Below, one piece after another: positions 9,921 to 20,537 of a stretch of 64,000 bases of DNA. A program made the translations under genes and the position numbers. The notes below the pieces were generated by a model. It saw only the letters and a program-made list of their open reading frames with translations, was not told where the DNA came from and made no database searches. Location: positions 1,302,001 through 1,366,000 of the forward strand of contig NC_012991.1 in NCBI RefSeq assembly GCF_000026365.1, read 5' to 3'. How positions within the stretch are numbered: position 1 is the first letter of the stretch; every line of letters begins with the position of its first letter. The DNA is from Zygosaccharomyces rouxii. Its lineage: Eukaryota; Ascomycota; Saccharomycetes; Saccharomycetales; Saccharomycetaceae.

Positions 9921-10748
9921 TTACATGGTTATTTGTACGTGAAAGCTGACACCTTTGGTAAAGGAAGCCTTAGGTTTCTCATCTGGTCTATCGACATATG
10001 ACGCCAAACAGATTACGTCCTCTGGCGCATGGCCAATTGATGCGAGAACACCCTTTATGACACCAACTGCAATTTCTAGAAAAGGCTTAACCATTTGAAG
10101 TTCTTTTTCACTCGATTCACTATCAAGTGCAAACGACTGGATCGGTTGGTAATCGTAATCGAAAAGATAAAAAGTTCCCCTATGGTTTGTCTTTAAGTTG
10201 TCTATCTGTTTATTAAACATCTGCCGCCAAACATCTCTACAGATGAATTTCATAACAGAAAGGAGATCCATATCCTTAAACTGTAAATTAGGATTGTTAC
10301 TAAATACCAGTAATTCTGTAATCTTATTACCAATTTCAAATCCAATATTTCTAAGCCTATCCAAAACCCTGTTATGCTTCTCCTCATCAGCTTCATATAA
10401 CTCTCGACACAATTGATGTGATGGAGGATCTAACGGTGGACTAACATGTATTTTCTGTAACTGTTCTCCTGCTTGAGAAACTTCATCATCACAGTTACGA
10501 TCTAATTTCGAATTACAATCACCACGTTTCCTTTCAACAGCCATGGAAAGCGGCACACATTCATTTAATAGCATCATGTATGCAGTTTGACTCACTTTAG
10601 GCAAAGAATTCTGGAAAATCTGTAATTGATGTTGTAACTTCTGTTGTTCAGTCATCTCTTGTGTGTCTGCAACCGTAGGGGCATTACTAGCAACATTAGG
10701 TCTATCCATCTTTTTATCAGATTGATTAATATCCTCCTTGCTTTTCAT
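9921..10748 (-). CDS. TRS33: TRAPP complex subunit Trs33
   Basis: This 275-residue protein (S. cerevisiae 268) belongs to the Bet3/Trs33 family of TRAPP subunits. TRAPP is the tethering complex and Rab exchange factor for Ypt1 and Ypt31/32 in ER-Golgi and Golgi traffic. The N-terminus is a disordered polar extension. The family core starts at about residue 48 ([15 protein letters not shown]) and continues through [42 protein letters not shown] and the end strand SFHVQITM. It is convergent with YOR114W and divergent from BZZ1. The order AZF1-YOR114W-TRS33 equals YOR113W-YOR115C. Confidence 0.93.
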   Translation of the reverse strand: MKSKEDINQSDKKMDRPNVASNAPTVADTQEMTEQQKLQHQLQIFQNSLPKVSQTAYMMLLNECVPLSMAVERKRGDCNSKLDRNCDDEVSQAGEQLQKIHVSPPLDPPSHQLCRELYEADEEKHNRVLDRLRNIGFEIGNKITELLVFSNNPNLQFKDMDLLSVMKFICRDVWRQMFNKQIDNLKTNHRGTFYLFDYDYQPIQSFALDSESSEKELQMVKPFLEIAVGVIKGVLASIGHAPEDVICLASYVDRPDEKPKASFTKGVSFHVQITM

Positions 10749-10949
10749 AATAACTTGACTTTATTTTTATCCTTTAGCGTTCTTCTAAGAACTTGTAACG
10801 TTAACGTTTACAGGAATGTACTTGATCTTTTCATCTTCACCGAAGCTGTTTATATCCCAAAGGGACTACGACCAATAATTAGACGGGACCCCTTTGCTGA
10901 TCAGTAATCTATTAACTGAGGTTCTGAAGGAAGTGTAGGCCCCAGTAAG

Positions 10950-12929
10950 ATGAGCAAACAATTATCAATTGGTAATGAATTGAAAGATTCCTACAAAGAT
11001 ACACGCAAGTGGGTTCAAAACAACTTGAAATGGCTGAGGGACATTGAACAATTTTATAGAGAAAGGGCTAAGCTTGAACATGAGTACAGTGAGAAATTGA
11101 GTGGTTTAACTAAAGATTATTTCAACAAGAAGAGTGCCTCCTCTGTGGCTCTAAGCGTTGGTGATAATCCTGCAATGACACCAGGATCGGCAGAGACAGC
11201 ATCCGTGGTTACGTGGAATGAAGTCCTTACGCAGACAGAAGATATATCCAAAGAACATTGGAGGTTATCGAGAGACTTTGAAGCTCAAGTAGCCTCTCAA
11301 TTGGCCAAAATTCACTCTAAGATGGATACAACTTTGAGTCAAATCAACAACTTTTACAGTGAAATGGTAGACAAACGTGATAATGCCTATCAAGAAGTGC
11401 ATAAGGCCAAGAAGAAGTACGATGAAGCATGTACATCAATGGAAAGTGCTAGAAATAAAAACACCAAATCACCAGGTGAACGTAATAGACAGAAGATGGA
11501 AGAGAGGAAGGCTGAAATGAACGTCGCTAAAAATGAATATTTGATTAGAATCAACCAAGCGAATAGAATTAAGGACAAATTTTACTTCCAAGATACACCA
11601 GAAGTACTGGATCTATTACAGGATCTCAATGAATGTCGTGTATTATTCTTGAACGACATATGGAAAACCGCTGGCTCCGTGGAGAAGGCAACTTTGGAGA
11701 GAATTTCCCAAAAGCTAGATACCGCCAATACTGTAGTTGAAGAAAATAAACCATCATTAGGGACCGCTATGTTCATCAAACATAATGCAAGGAATTGGAA
11801 TGAACCTAAAGATTTCCTTTTTCAACCATCACCTATTTGGCAAGATGATGAGAATTTTGTCATTTCAGCAGAACCTGAAATATCTGATTTAAAAATTAAA
11901 TTAGCACAAGCTGAACAAGAGTATAACAAATTTCATGATATGACAGAAGCAGAGATGTCACGTTTATCGTCGTTGAATGAAAAGAGAGCCAAAGTTAAAT
12001 CTAAGGAGGCAGATTTGGAAGGTGGGATTTATTACGATGTAGTGAAAGCATATTTAGGGACTGTTATGCCATTTACAGGACATGAAACTTTAAAGTTACG
12101 GGCAGAAGTCCAAATTGAAAGTATACAAAATAACGTTCCATCGGGCCTCGATCTTAACACTGATGACATTGATCTTTCCAAGTTAAAGAAAAAATCTGGT
12201 CTTTTTAGCAAGTTAAGGAATAAGACTCACATGATGGGTGGACCGTCACACTCACCATCACATTTAATGCCCATCAGAAATCGTTCACGTAAATTATTTG
12301 GAAGTGGCGGCAGTAACCCAGATGACGACAACGGCAGTAGCACCAGCAGCGGTCATTTAAATCCAAGGGCTCGCACTACAAGTATTATAAGTAATTCAAG
12401 TTCTGCTCGCTTATCAAGAACATCTAGCGCGGTAAGCACAGAGAATGATGCAGGCTCTACTTACACCACAGATACTTTTTCCACGAGGGGCTCCACATCT
12501 TCTAACACCAATGGTGGTAATCGTGTAGTATACGCATTCCGGGGTCGTGATAATGATGAAGTTTCAGTAAACCCTGGTGATTCTATTAAAGTATTAGCTC
12601 CTGATACTGGATCTGGCTGGACCAAGCTCAGAAACAATACGACAGGCGATCAGGGCCTGGCACCAACTTCATACCTAGAGATTAACGAAAAACCTATAAA
12701 TTCTCATGCCGAGAGAGGTGTGCCCCCAAGTGTACCTCCGCCAAGAGGTTCCAAAAAACCATCTCTTACCTTAACGGTACAGTACGACTACGATGCACAG
12801 GAGGAAAATGAGATGACGGTTGAAGTAGGGGATGTCGTTAACGTCTTGAAGGAAGATGATGGATCAGGGTGGACTTTAGCAGAACTCGATGGTGATAGTG
12901 GATTGATTCCAACAAACTATTGCAAATGA
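10950..12929 (+). CDS. BZZ1: F-BAR and tandem-SH3 protein of actin patches (Bzz1/syndapin type)
   Basis: This 659-residue protein (S. cerevisiae 633) has an N-terminal F-BAR domain beginning MSKQLSIGNELKDSYKDTRK and extending to about residue 300 with long coiled-coil helices. A Ser/Asn-rich linker follows at about 420-525. The first SH3 domain is at about 528-580 (VYAFRGRDNDEVSVNPGDSI, GWTKL, GLAPTSYLEI). A second SH3 domain lies at about 606-659 (VQYDYDAQEENEMTVEVGD, GWTLAEL, GLIPTNYC). A proline stretch (PPSVPPPRG) joins them. Bzz1 binds Las17/WASP and stimulates Arp2/3-driven endocytosis. Its S. cerevisiae locus is YHR114W next to DMA1, and here it is two genes from DMA1/2, consistent with a pre-duplication order. 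Confidence 0.95.
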   Translation: MSKQLSIGNELKDSYKDTRKWVQNNLKWLRDIEQFYRERAKLEHEYSEKLSGLTKDYFNKKSASSVALSVGDNPAMTPGSAETASVVTWNEVLTQTEDISKEHWRLSRDFEAQVASQLAKIHSKMDTTLSQINNFYSEMVDKRDNAYQEVHKAKKKYDEACTSMESARNKNTKSPGERNRQKMEERKAEMNVAKNEYLIRINQANRIKDKFYFQDTPEVLDLLQDLNECRVLFLNDIWKTAGSVEKATLERISQKLDTANTVVEENKPSLGTAMFIKHNARNWNEPKDFLFQPSPIWQDDENFVISAEPEISDLKIKLAQAEQEYNKFHDMTEAEMSRLSSLNEKRAKVKSKEADLEGGIYYDVVKAYLGTVMPFTGHETLKLRAEVQIESIQNNVPSGLDLNTDDIDLSKLKKKSGLFSKLRNKTHMMGGPSHSPSHLMPIRNRSRKLFGSGGSNPDDDNGSSTSSGHLNPRARTTSIISNSSSARLSRTSSAVSTENDAGSTYTTDTFSTRGSTSSNTNGGNRVVYAFRGRDNDEVSVNPGDSIKVLAPDTGSGWTKLRNNTTGDQGLAPTSYLEINEKPINSHAERGVPPSVPPPRGSKKPSLTLTVQYDYDAQEENEMTVEVGDVVNVLKEDDGSGWTLAELDGDSGLIPTNYCK

Positions 12930-13278
12930 AGTAACGAAGTGTTATAAAGATGAATTAACGAAAAGTTAACCATTTCCTATTTTGCTACATTTTTTTACTA
13001 AATTGCTTACACTAGTATGACCAGAAAAATTCAAATTATGAGGGAAAATTATTCATCAGTTAATGAGAGCTCTGACTATTGATTTATAAACGTTTATTTA
13101 ATAGATCAACTGTTCTTCAAGTACTTTTGATACCCGGCCGCCGCAACTTGCGCGAGTTCAATAAAAATCTAAAGGGAGCAAGGGACATTGCTAAATAACC
13201 TCGACAGGGACACAAAAGAAGAGTCGTTAGTAACAGTGAGTTAGGCTCTCTGAGAATCGGAAAGTCTTGCGAAAATAG
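12930..13278. other. Intergenic region BZZ1 to the YNL115C-like gene
   Basis: A 349-bp same-strand spacer, A+T-rich, with no coding potential or repeat seen. A short G+C-rich stretch with CCCGGCCGCCGC at 13133-13144 is the only notable element and may be a zinc-cluster regulator site; this is not assignable from sequence alone. Confidence 0.35.
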
Positions 13279-15180
13279 ATGACGAGCAAATCTGTCAATA
13301 CGAGTAATAGGTCAATTAAGAGTACCAATAATTCCGAGCATTACATTGGTAGTGAACAACCTTCAGAGCGTGGATCTACAAATGCTACCCGTGAACAATT
13401 ACCTGGGCTTGAAAATGAGCAGGAACCATTGCTAGGACGTTCTACATCTGGTAAACCATCTCATAGAGCTATTGGCGTTCAACCGCAACCCATTCCAAAT
13501 CCAAGTGAAGAAGATGAACGTACATTTGATTTTGAGTCACAGTTCCAAAGAAAATTATTTGGGATTCATAGACAATACAGATTGTTTATTAGCAATTCTA
13601 GATGGATTTTAAATATCTTCATCATCTTGAATACCGTCTGGTTGGTGACTACATTGATTGGTGACTTTTTCTTCAATATTAATATCTTTAAAACCAACAA
13701 TAGGTATTGCAGTTTTAGCGATCTGACGTTAATATTCATTTCCATCATTGCCAATATTTTTAACCTATGGTTTAACAAACTGGGTCTTTATTCTTCGTTG
13801 GATTATGCTCTCAATATTACGCTATGCGTATTAACATTGTTCAATTTGGGACTATTATATCTGGTCAGTTATACGAGACAAAGACTTGGAATTGCAGGTA
13901 CTTTCACACATTTATGGGCAGCCTTTTCCTTTTTCATTGGTGTTATCATCGATTGGTATCTATTGAGTTATAACAGTCAATTAAACAAACCATTTAACGA
14001 GGACGAAGAACATAGTGGTGACAATCATCGCCGTGGAAATGCTGATTTTGCTTCTTCAGGGAAACATACTTTGACAGAATGGATTTACATTGGAGTTAGG
14101 AATTTAGTCAAGTGTGCCATCTTAGTTTTCTTCGTTCTTTTCACTTTGAATACGATGTTGTCAACTTTGGATATCCATAGAGTTTCTAAAAATTCAGCTG
14201 AAGTAGATGCAGAGGCCGCCTCTTACAATGCATTTCATTGGGTTGATAAGGCACATACTTATAAATTACACATCGAATGTTATGGTGACGTGTTTGATAA
14301 TAAATCACCAGAAGATGGGGAATCTAGACAGCCTATTCTACTCTTTGAGCATGGTGGATTGGATACTGGTTATTTATCAGCATCATGGATTCAGGAACTT
14401 TACCATTTGAACAAAATTGAAAGATATTGTACTTATGAAAGACCAGGATACGGATTAAGTGACTCTGCACCAGCGCCTATTTCTATCGCAATGGTAGCAG
14501 ATGCATTAAAATATGCGCTTTTGAATGAGGCTAAGATTAAGGGCCCTTTTGTCACTGTAGGTTACGATTTAGGCGGTTTATTTACTCAAGTTTTTACCGC
14601 CAAGAATCTAGATATGGTAGATGGAATGATGTTAGTGGAGTCATGGCATGAAGATCTGCTACTGAAGAACTACTTACAAAGATTACTACCACCTTCTCGT
14701 GATGGTAATAAAGACCCGGATGATGTAAGTTGGTTACCACCAGAAATTGCAAGACATAACGGATTTAAGATTTTTTGGGACGGTCTATGGTCAAGTTGGG
14801 GCCTAAAGCTTCAAACTTCGTGGTTATTTGCACATCATGGCTCTAAAGAGAGAGTCCTTGGGCGTGACATGAAGTACCAAGGTAAGTTCCTACGTGCCAA
14901 ATTTTTGGAAAGTGTGACCAGTTCCCTATTAAGTTATAAGGACGTCTTGAGTGCCAAAGAAAAATTATTAGACGTTAAATTAAGCGTTGTTAGCTCTAGA
15001 GAATTAGTCAAAAAATCACCTCAATGGGGTAATTGGCAAAGAGAATTAACCAAAATTTCTGCTAAGGCCAGAGAATGGAAAATTGTGGAAGGTGGACATG
15101 ACGTCTATAAATATGGACTGGGAAAACAACAGACGCAGGACGTTTTACTGAGGCTGATTGGCGAACAAGAAATGCGTTGA
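13279..15180 (+). CDS. YNL115C-like multi-pass membrane protein with a C-terminal alpha/beta-hydrolase domain
   Basis: This 633-residue protein matches YNL115C (644) by synteny with DMA2 and MLS1. After a polar, Ser/Asn-rich N-terminus (1-100), about five hydrophobic segments appear at roughly 107-130, 145-166, 172-198, 210-230 and 276-298. A hydrolase-like domain then follows (about 330-633). Visible hydrolase landmarks are the oxyanion-type HGGLDTG, the ERPGYGLSD strand-loop, the nucleophile-elbow position GYDLGG (D430) and a C-terminal GGHDVY histidine (H607). The elbow carries Asp instead of Ser, as in epoxide hydrolases and haloalkane dehalogenases. Activity and substrate are unknown. 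The protein would sit in an internal membrane with the hydrolase on one face; no clear signal peptide is seen. Confidence 0.85.
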   Translation: MTSKSVNTSNRSIKSTNNSEHYIGSEQPSERGSTNATREQLPGLENEQEPLLGRSTSGKPSHRAIGVQPQPIPNPSEEDERTFDFESQFQRKLFGIHRQYRLFISNSRWILNIFIILNTVWLVTTLIGDFFFNINIFKTNNRYCSFSDLTLIFISIIANIFNLWFNKLGLYSSLDYALNITLCVLTLFNLGLLYLVSYTRQRLGIAGTFTHLWAAFSFFIGVIIDWYLLSYNSQLNKPFNEDEEHSGDNHRRGNADFASSGKHTLTEWIYIGVRNLVKCAILVFFVLFTLNTMLSTLDIHRVSKNSAEVDAEAASYNAFHWVDKAHTYKLHIECYGDVFDNKSPEDGESRQPILLFEHGGLDTGYLSASWIQELYHLNKIERYCTYERPGYGLSDSAPAPISIAMVADALKYALLNEAKIKGPFVTVGYDLGGLFTQVFTAKNLDMVDGMMLVESWHEDLLLKNYLQRLLPPSRDGNKDPDDVSWLPPEIARHNGFKIFWDGLWSSWGLKLQTSWLFAHHGSKERVLGRDMKYQGKFLRAKFLESVTSSLLSYKDVLSAKEKLLDVKLSVVSSRELVKKSPQWGNWQRELTKISAKAREWKIVEGGHDVYKYGLGKQQTQDVLLRLIGEQEMR

Positions 15181-15604
15181 ACGTGTATGTATGTATACCT
15201 AGAACGCTTCGTAATATTTGTACAAAAAATATATAGATACAAACAGCGAGTAGTAACTTTGAGCACTTGGATGGTGGACAGTGACCTGTAACCCACATGA
15301 GTTTTGCTCCTAATTCCAATTTTCATCCTCCATACAAACTCACCAAACGGTTGAAACTTATCCTCGTCATTGATTTTAACATGTTGATGCCTGCTTAACA
15401 AAAAAAAAAAATAAACAATAAAAAAAATACGTCAAGGGAGTGGATGGGCAAAGAAAAGCAAACATCCTATCCATAACATCGTAATCCCATTCGGTACGGC
15501 ATGACAATGGTTTTCTATCCCCCATTTTTTAAATAATTTTGTCTCAATCACTGTGTAAGCAATATGAAAAGACGATCAAATTAATCATAACAAAAAGATG
15601 AAAA
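15181..15604. other. Convergent 3' intergenic region
   Basis: The 424 bp between two convergent genes hold an A-run (15399-15411) and A+T-rich efficiency-element-like TATATA sequences suited to 3'-end formation for both genes. No gene is apparent. Confidence 0.4.
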
Positions 15605-17344
15605 TCAACCCATGTTAACATCCTTCGGGTCCTCTAGCAATACCCCTAATTCGTCAACCAACTGACCACCATCACTTTCTATCTCACTTTCCGACTCACT
15701 ACTCTCCAAGGAGGCTTCCAAATCACAGGCACATCTACAATTTGGGCAAACGAATTGAGGGTATGAAGTCATAACCAATCTGCGGATACACTGAAAATGC
15801 CAACTATGAGAACAGGGTGAAATAAACATGGCTTGGCATGGTTTAATCTTGGAAAGACAGATTGAACAATCTTCTTCTTCAAGCCCCATAGTCATCCTTT
15901 GAATATTTTTTATACGTTGTAGAGCTTCTTTGTTAAATGCATTTGCTCTTCTCTTCCAAGATCTATTAATTTCCACACGCATTTTAACACATCTGTAAAT
16001 TTCTTCTGTACCACCTCTAAAATCCATTCCCAATTGTAAAATATCACCATCATGAATTAAAGTATCCTTTGACATTGTAGAGGCGGGCGCTAATCTTTGA
16101 TGATTTAAAAAAGTACCACTTGATGATCTAACGTCCCTAATAAACCAATTACCCTGAGAATCTACTTTGAAACAACCATGAGTTCTTGAGACAACTTTTG
16201 ATTTGAAAACTACTGGGTGGTACTGTTCTGGTATCTTTGCAATTGCTTCACGAACCCTTTCAGTATAACGGCCAATGACCAATTGAGAACCGGGACCTGC
16301 GGTTCTAATTACTGGATCGAATGATAACCCTGGATTTGTAGAAAACGATCCATCGATAAAAGGTGTTAATCTAATGCTGAAGAGACCATGTTTATCCTTA
16401 CGTTGTTGTAAAGTCTCCTCATCAAGGGATTCTGGTAAACTAACGTTTCTAGCTAAATCAAGACCTAATAGTTCATCAGCATTAGGTTGATCAGCTGCAT
16501 ATATATAGTGCCGCAAATTCTTCAATGGGGATACTCCATCTGTATTTGGGGTATGCGTAAAACCACCTGAAGTAGTACCATTATAAGTATGAGCCTCTGG
16601 ATGAATTGGATCGATACCTGCGATGGGGACACCCGCTTGTGGCTGTTGCAATGGCTGGGGAGGTTGCTGTGACAATGATCGCTGCTGCTGTTGGTGGTGA
16701 TTGTTATGTGGAGATGAACCGCTCTGATCCCTTTGCAAAGTACCTGAGTTTCCCAATGGCGAACTTGACGCTGAAACTGTATTGTTTTGTGGTATTGGTT
16801 GCAAATTAGGAACAGTAGATTCCTGTTGGGCAGTTAACGAAATAGAAATTGGTAATTCGTGGAAACTAGGAGCATGCGATAATCCATGTGGTGGTTGTGA
16901 ATGCCTTTCAAAGGCAACTGCACTGACACCAATTTCTGCATTAGTACTGTTGTTGCTACCACTATTACCACGAGAATGGCCAAAATTTAAAAATGGATTA
17001 TTGGTGTTACCAGCACCATGTAAATTCGGGGCGCCACCACTACCACTGCTATTATTATTGTTATTACTATTGTTATTACTATTCTGTCTAATTCCAAATG
17101 AATTTAGGAACGAGTTCAAACCAGAACCTCTTCTACGTCTACCTTGAGAAGGAGCACTCATAGTGGCTGAATTTGCACTAGCACTATTGGTCATTCCTAA
17201 TGCCGCTGTAGTCGCCGATGCTCTACTACTGCTACCAGTACCAGTATTTGTCGCACTATTCGTCGATGAAGGCACGGATGGAGCAGGTGATGCTGTTGAT
17301 GTTCCTGCTGTATTACCTGCTGAGAAAGCGACTGGATTGTACAT
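15605..17344 (-). CDS. DMA2: FHA-RING ubiquitin ligase Dma1/Dma2 type
   Basis: This 579-residue protein is the single-copy counterpart of S. cerevisiae DMA1 (YHR115C) and DMA2 (YNL116W), and both kinds of neighbour are present (BZZ1 on one side, MLS1 on the other). A long Ser/Asn/Gln-rich N-terminus (1-330) precedes an FHA domain at about 335-431 with VVSRTHGCFKV and RDVRSSSGTFLNHQRL. A RING finger lies at about 481-535: CSICLSKIKPC, CSHSWHFQC and CPNC. Dma proteins control septin dynamics, spindle position and mitotic exit by ubiquitylating phosphorylated partners. The frame is open from a TTG at 17371; the first ATG is at 17344 (MYNPVAFSAG). Confidence 0.93.
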   Translation of the reverse strand: MYNPVAFSAGNTAGTSTASPAPSVPSSTNSATNTGTGSSSRASATTAALGMTNSASANSATMSAPSQGRRRRGSGLNSFLNSFGIRQNSNNNSNNNNNSSGSGGAPNLHGAGNTNNPFLNFGHSRGNSGSNNSTNAEIGVSAVAFERHSQPPHGLSHAPSFHELPISISLTAQQESTVPNLQPIPQNNTVSASSSPLGNSGTLQRDQSGSSPHNNHHQQQQRSLSQQPPQPLQQPQAGVPIAGIDPIHPEAHTYNGTTSGGFTHTPNTDGVSPLKNLRHYIYAADQPNADELLGLDLARNVSLPESLDEETLQQRKDKHGLFSIRLTPFIDGSFSTNPGLSFDPVIRTAGPGSQLVIGRYTERVREAIAKIPEQYHPVVFKSKVVSRTHGCFKVDSQGNWFIRDVRSSSGTFLNHQRLAPASTMSKDTLIHDGDILQLGMDFRGGTEEIYRCVKMRVEINRSWKRRANAFNKEALQRIKNIQRMTMGLEEEDCSICLSKIKPCQAMFISPCSHSWHFQCIRRLVMTSYPQFVCPNCRCACDLEASLESSESESEIESDGGQLVDELGVLLEDPKDVNMG

Positions 17345-18301
17345 CGCACACACACAACTAGGTGGGTGCAAAAATAATATCAGAAGAAACCTTTTTTAAT
17401 ACCTTAATAAGTTCTCTACTTTTAATTCACCCTCGAATAAAAGCAAAGTGGGGCAAAGAATACAGTAAAAGAGAAATTCAAAATTCTTTTAAACTGTGAA
17501 AATAAACTAATAAGACCGATGTTGTTAAGGGTTGAAATCCCAATCCTTATCCTTTCCTTTAACACTTTCTCCTTTAGTATTGTCCTGGCACTTCTCTTAT
17601 GGTCGCTGGATCAAATAAATCACAGAAATAGGAGAAATTGCCTTTTAAAAAATAACTTCAACGACTCTTCTTGGCCTTGAACTATATCGCTGATACTTTC
17701 GCTTTCTCCTTAGCTTATGTTTAACGGGGCAAACACACAGAAAGAAAGGAGAGTAAGAGAGATGCGATATTCGAACGGTTGGAAATGGAGGGTACTACCA
17801 GTTGACAGCACTATTTTATTGAGACCTTTATTAATCCCTTCAAAAGCTCCAGCCGGCTAAAAATTTGATCCTGGAGAGAATCCTTACAAATCTTCTCCTT
17901 TTAAAGTTGCTCACCTTTTGATCTGTATGGGGATAAATGTTACTTCTAAAATTGAGGTGCAACATTCTTTGAATTCTCTTTTTCTTTAGCGGCGAGACCA
18001 ATGCAACAAGATCATTTTACACGAATATGTCACTAGCAACGAAGAATACGGAGGAATCGTTTCTGAAACACGACTCGTTTCAGGCTGAAACGGTACTAAA
18101 ACAGAACATCGATGCATGTGTGTGGGTGTGTATATGAGACGTCCGCGGCTAGCTGTACTACAACAAGCGCTGTCCTTCATGTTTAAAAAATTTGCCAGCA
18201 TGTTCGATATAAAAGTATATTATCTTTTTTCTTCATTCGTATTTGCATATATAATAAAACCGCAATCACATTCACATTCACATTCACATTCACAACTACA
18301 A
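17345..18301. other. MLS1-DMA intergenic region
   Basis: The 957 bp upstream of DMA and downstream of MLS1 (both on the minus strand) have no supported gene. The DMA-proximal part is A-rich on the + strand. The MLS1-proximal end holds the ACATTC repeat described separately and TATATAATAAAA, which in the minus orientation would lie just past the MLS1 stop. Confidence 0.4.
18265..18294. repeat. Hexanucleotide (CACATT)n short tandem repeat
   Basis: About four to five copies of a CACATT/ACATTC unit lie immediately beyond the MLS1 stop codon, so they would fall in its 3' UTR. The copy number is low and no function is implied. Confidence 0.7.
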
Positions 18302-19963
18302 TTACAACTTACTCAAATCTGTAGACGTCTGTTGAGTAACCACTTCATCGTACAGCAATGTAGTCAAAAATTCACTGAATCTTTCACCCGTAACTTCTGG
18401 TAAAAAGTGTTTGGCGGCGACATCAAACTTGTTACCATTACCGAATGGACTCTCTGCGGCCAACTTAGCAGCCTGTTCTTTCAATAGTTGTGAAGTCATT
18501 TGAGGAGTAACCTTTTCACCAGTATCACCTAGTACAACACCGTGCTTTACCCATTGATACAATTGAGCACGAGAGACTTCGGCGGTGGCGGCATCTTCCA
18601 TCAAATGGTTAATTGGTGAACAACCAGAACCTCTTAACCAAGCTTCCATGTACTGTAGACCAATATCCAAATTTTGAATAATACCACGTTTAGTGACTTG
18701 ACCACCTGGAATCTGGGTATCGCTTAACTGTTGGGCTGTAACAGTAGTTTCTGGAATATAGTGAATTTGATTTTTAGTCCCCATGTTGATGAAAACTTCA
18801 TTACAGATAGAGGCTAATGCAGGATGTGCAACCCAAGATCCATCATGACCATTTGTCAATTCTCTGATCTTATCATTACGAACCTTTGCCATTGCCTTTT
18901 CATTAGCAACAGGGTCGTTAGGGATTGGAATTTGAGCGGCCATACCACCCATTGCATGAACACCTCTTCTGTGACAAGTATTAATCAATCTCTTAACATA
19001 AGCGTCCATAAATGGCGAAGTCATTGTAACTAGATCTCTGTCAGGTAGAACGTGCTCAGGTAAATTACGCAATCTCTTAACAGTGGAAAAGATATAATCC
19101 CAGCGACCACAGTTCAACCCTGCAGAATGAGAACGCAGTTGCCAAAGAATTTCTTCCATTTGGTATGCTGCTGGTAAAGTTTCAATCAAGACCGTGGCCC
19201 TAATGGTACCTCTGGGGATACCAACCCAATCTTGGGCAACATTGAAGATATCGTTCCATAATTTGGCTTCCAAATGGTGCTCCATCTTGGGCAAATAGAA
19301 GTAGGGGCCTCTGTTGACTTTCATAGCTTGCTTTGCATTGTGGAAGAAGTACAAACCAAAATCAAAAATTGATGCACTAATCGGTTCACCATCTACATAG
19401 AGGTGCTTTTCTACCATGTGCCAACCTCTTGGGCGTACAATAATTGCTGGTAACTCAGAAATGGAGGACTTTAATTTGTACTCTTTTTTTGGTGTCGTAA
19501 AATTCAACTGATTTCTCAATGCATCATACAGGTTAACTTGACCATAAATCATGTTAAACCATGTAGGGGAAGAAGAATCTTCAAAATCTGTCATATAAGT
19601 GTTAACTTGAGCGTTCAATGCATTAACAAGCATATTTCTTTGTGGTGGACCAGTAATCTCGGTAGATCTATTTTCTAGACCAGGTCCTAATGTAGGACCT
19701 TGCCAGGTGGGGTCTTCTCTAATTGCCTTGGTCTCTGGCAAGAAATCTAATTTGTAATTACCAGTATCCAACTTCTTCTGAACTTCTTGTCTAGCTCCCA
19801 ACAATTCCTTTCTCTTTGCATTAAAAGTTCTGTGAAGCAATACGACAAATTCCAATGCATCCTTAGTCAAAATATTTGCCACTGTAGTGGTAGAAGGGCT
19901 GAATTGTGGTTCAGCATCAATATTGACCTTTAATTCAACGTTATCCAAACTGACTTTAACCAT
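18302..19963 (-). CDS. MLS1: Malate synthase of the glyoxylate cycle
   Basis: Malate synthase condenses glyoxylate with acetyl-CoA to malate, allowing net carbon gain from two-carbon compounds. The 553-residue protein (S. cerevisiae Mls1 554) has the family signature [18 protein letters not shown] (about 282-299), the preceding [20 protein letters not shown] strand with its catalytic Glu, and [14 protein letters not shown]. It ends in SKL, a perfect PTS1, predicting peroxisomal import on fatty acids. S. cerevisiae also has DAL7; the YNL115-119 synteny supports MLS1 as the single ancestor. A TATA element (20101-20110, minus orientation) lies about 140 bp upstream. Confidence 0.97.
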   Translation of the reverse strand: MVKVSLDNVELKVNIDAEPQFSPSTTTVANILTKDALEFVVLLHRTFNAKRKELLGARQEVQKKLDTGNYKLDFLPETKAIREDPTWQGPTLGPGLENRSTEITGPPQRNMLVNALNAQVNTYMTDFEDSSSPTWFNMIYGQVNLYDALRNQLNFTTPKKEYKLKSSISELPAIIVRPRGWHMVEKHLYVDGEPISASIFDFGLYFFHNAKQAMKVNRGPYFYLPKMEHHLEAKLWNDIFNVAQDWVGIPRGTIRATVLIETLPAAYQMEEILWQLRSHSAGLNCGRWDYIFSTVKRLRNLPEHVLPDRDLVTMTSPFMDAYVKRLINTCHRRGVHAMGGMAAQIPIPNDPVANEKAMAKVRNDKIRELTNGHDGSWVAHPALASICNEVFINMGTKNQIHYIPETTVTAQQLSDTQIPGGQVTKRGIIQNLDIGLQYMEAWLRGSGCSPINHLMEDAATAEVSRAQLYQWVKHGVVLGDTGEKVTPQMTSQLLKEQAAKLAAESPFGNGNKFDVAAKHFLPEVTGERFSEFLTTLLYDEVVTQQTSTDLSKL

Positions 19964-20537
19964 GATTAACCGATAAAAATGTAATTTTCACTAGATTTGA
20001 AAAAGAGTTAATATCAGTAATCACTATTCTTACTGCTACTACACTCTTCAAATAGGATCTATCATTCGAAGGTATGCTAATCCACCAAAGATAGCTTCCA
20101 TTTATATATCAATCATTCTAGTTGGCAAGGTACGGAGCACCCCTGAGCCCCCATCGAACTATTACACCGTTCATCTAACAGTTACCATTACTCAAGAGTG
20201 GTCATACATTTGCAGTAGCGGCCCAATGCTTGTATAGGGTTTTTTGTTGATAGTGTTGATAGTGGAAATATTCTTGTTGAAACGGCTCTAGTCAAGATTC
20301 GGTAGTTACCGCGCATTTTTAGGGATGCCGCCGCTTCGCATTAGGCCGAAAGGAAAGAAAAAAACAAAAAACAACTTTTTCCTGTAAAAGCCAAGAGTCA
20401 ATTTCGACTGAAGAAGTCGATAATCAATAACTGAGTCATCGTCCAAAGAGTAACAAGTGCAGTATATAACTCCGTTCTACGTGATAGTGATTTCCACCGT
20501 ATATCATGATAGCGCTTATATAGTTCATTCTACTTAT
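19964..20537. promoter_or_regulatory. MLS1 upstream region
   Basis: This 574-bp region upstream of MLS1 contains the TATA-like TTTATATATC at 20101-20110 (reads GATATATAAA toward MLS1). A near-match to the carbon-source response element lies at 20337-20348 (CGCATTAGGCCG, one mismatch to YCCRTYNRNCCG). Cat8/Sip4 binding at CSREs drives MLS1 in S. cerevisiae. The rest, including A-runs near 20356-20370, shows no gene. Confidence 0.4.
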
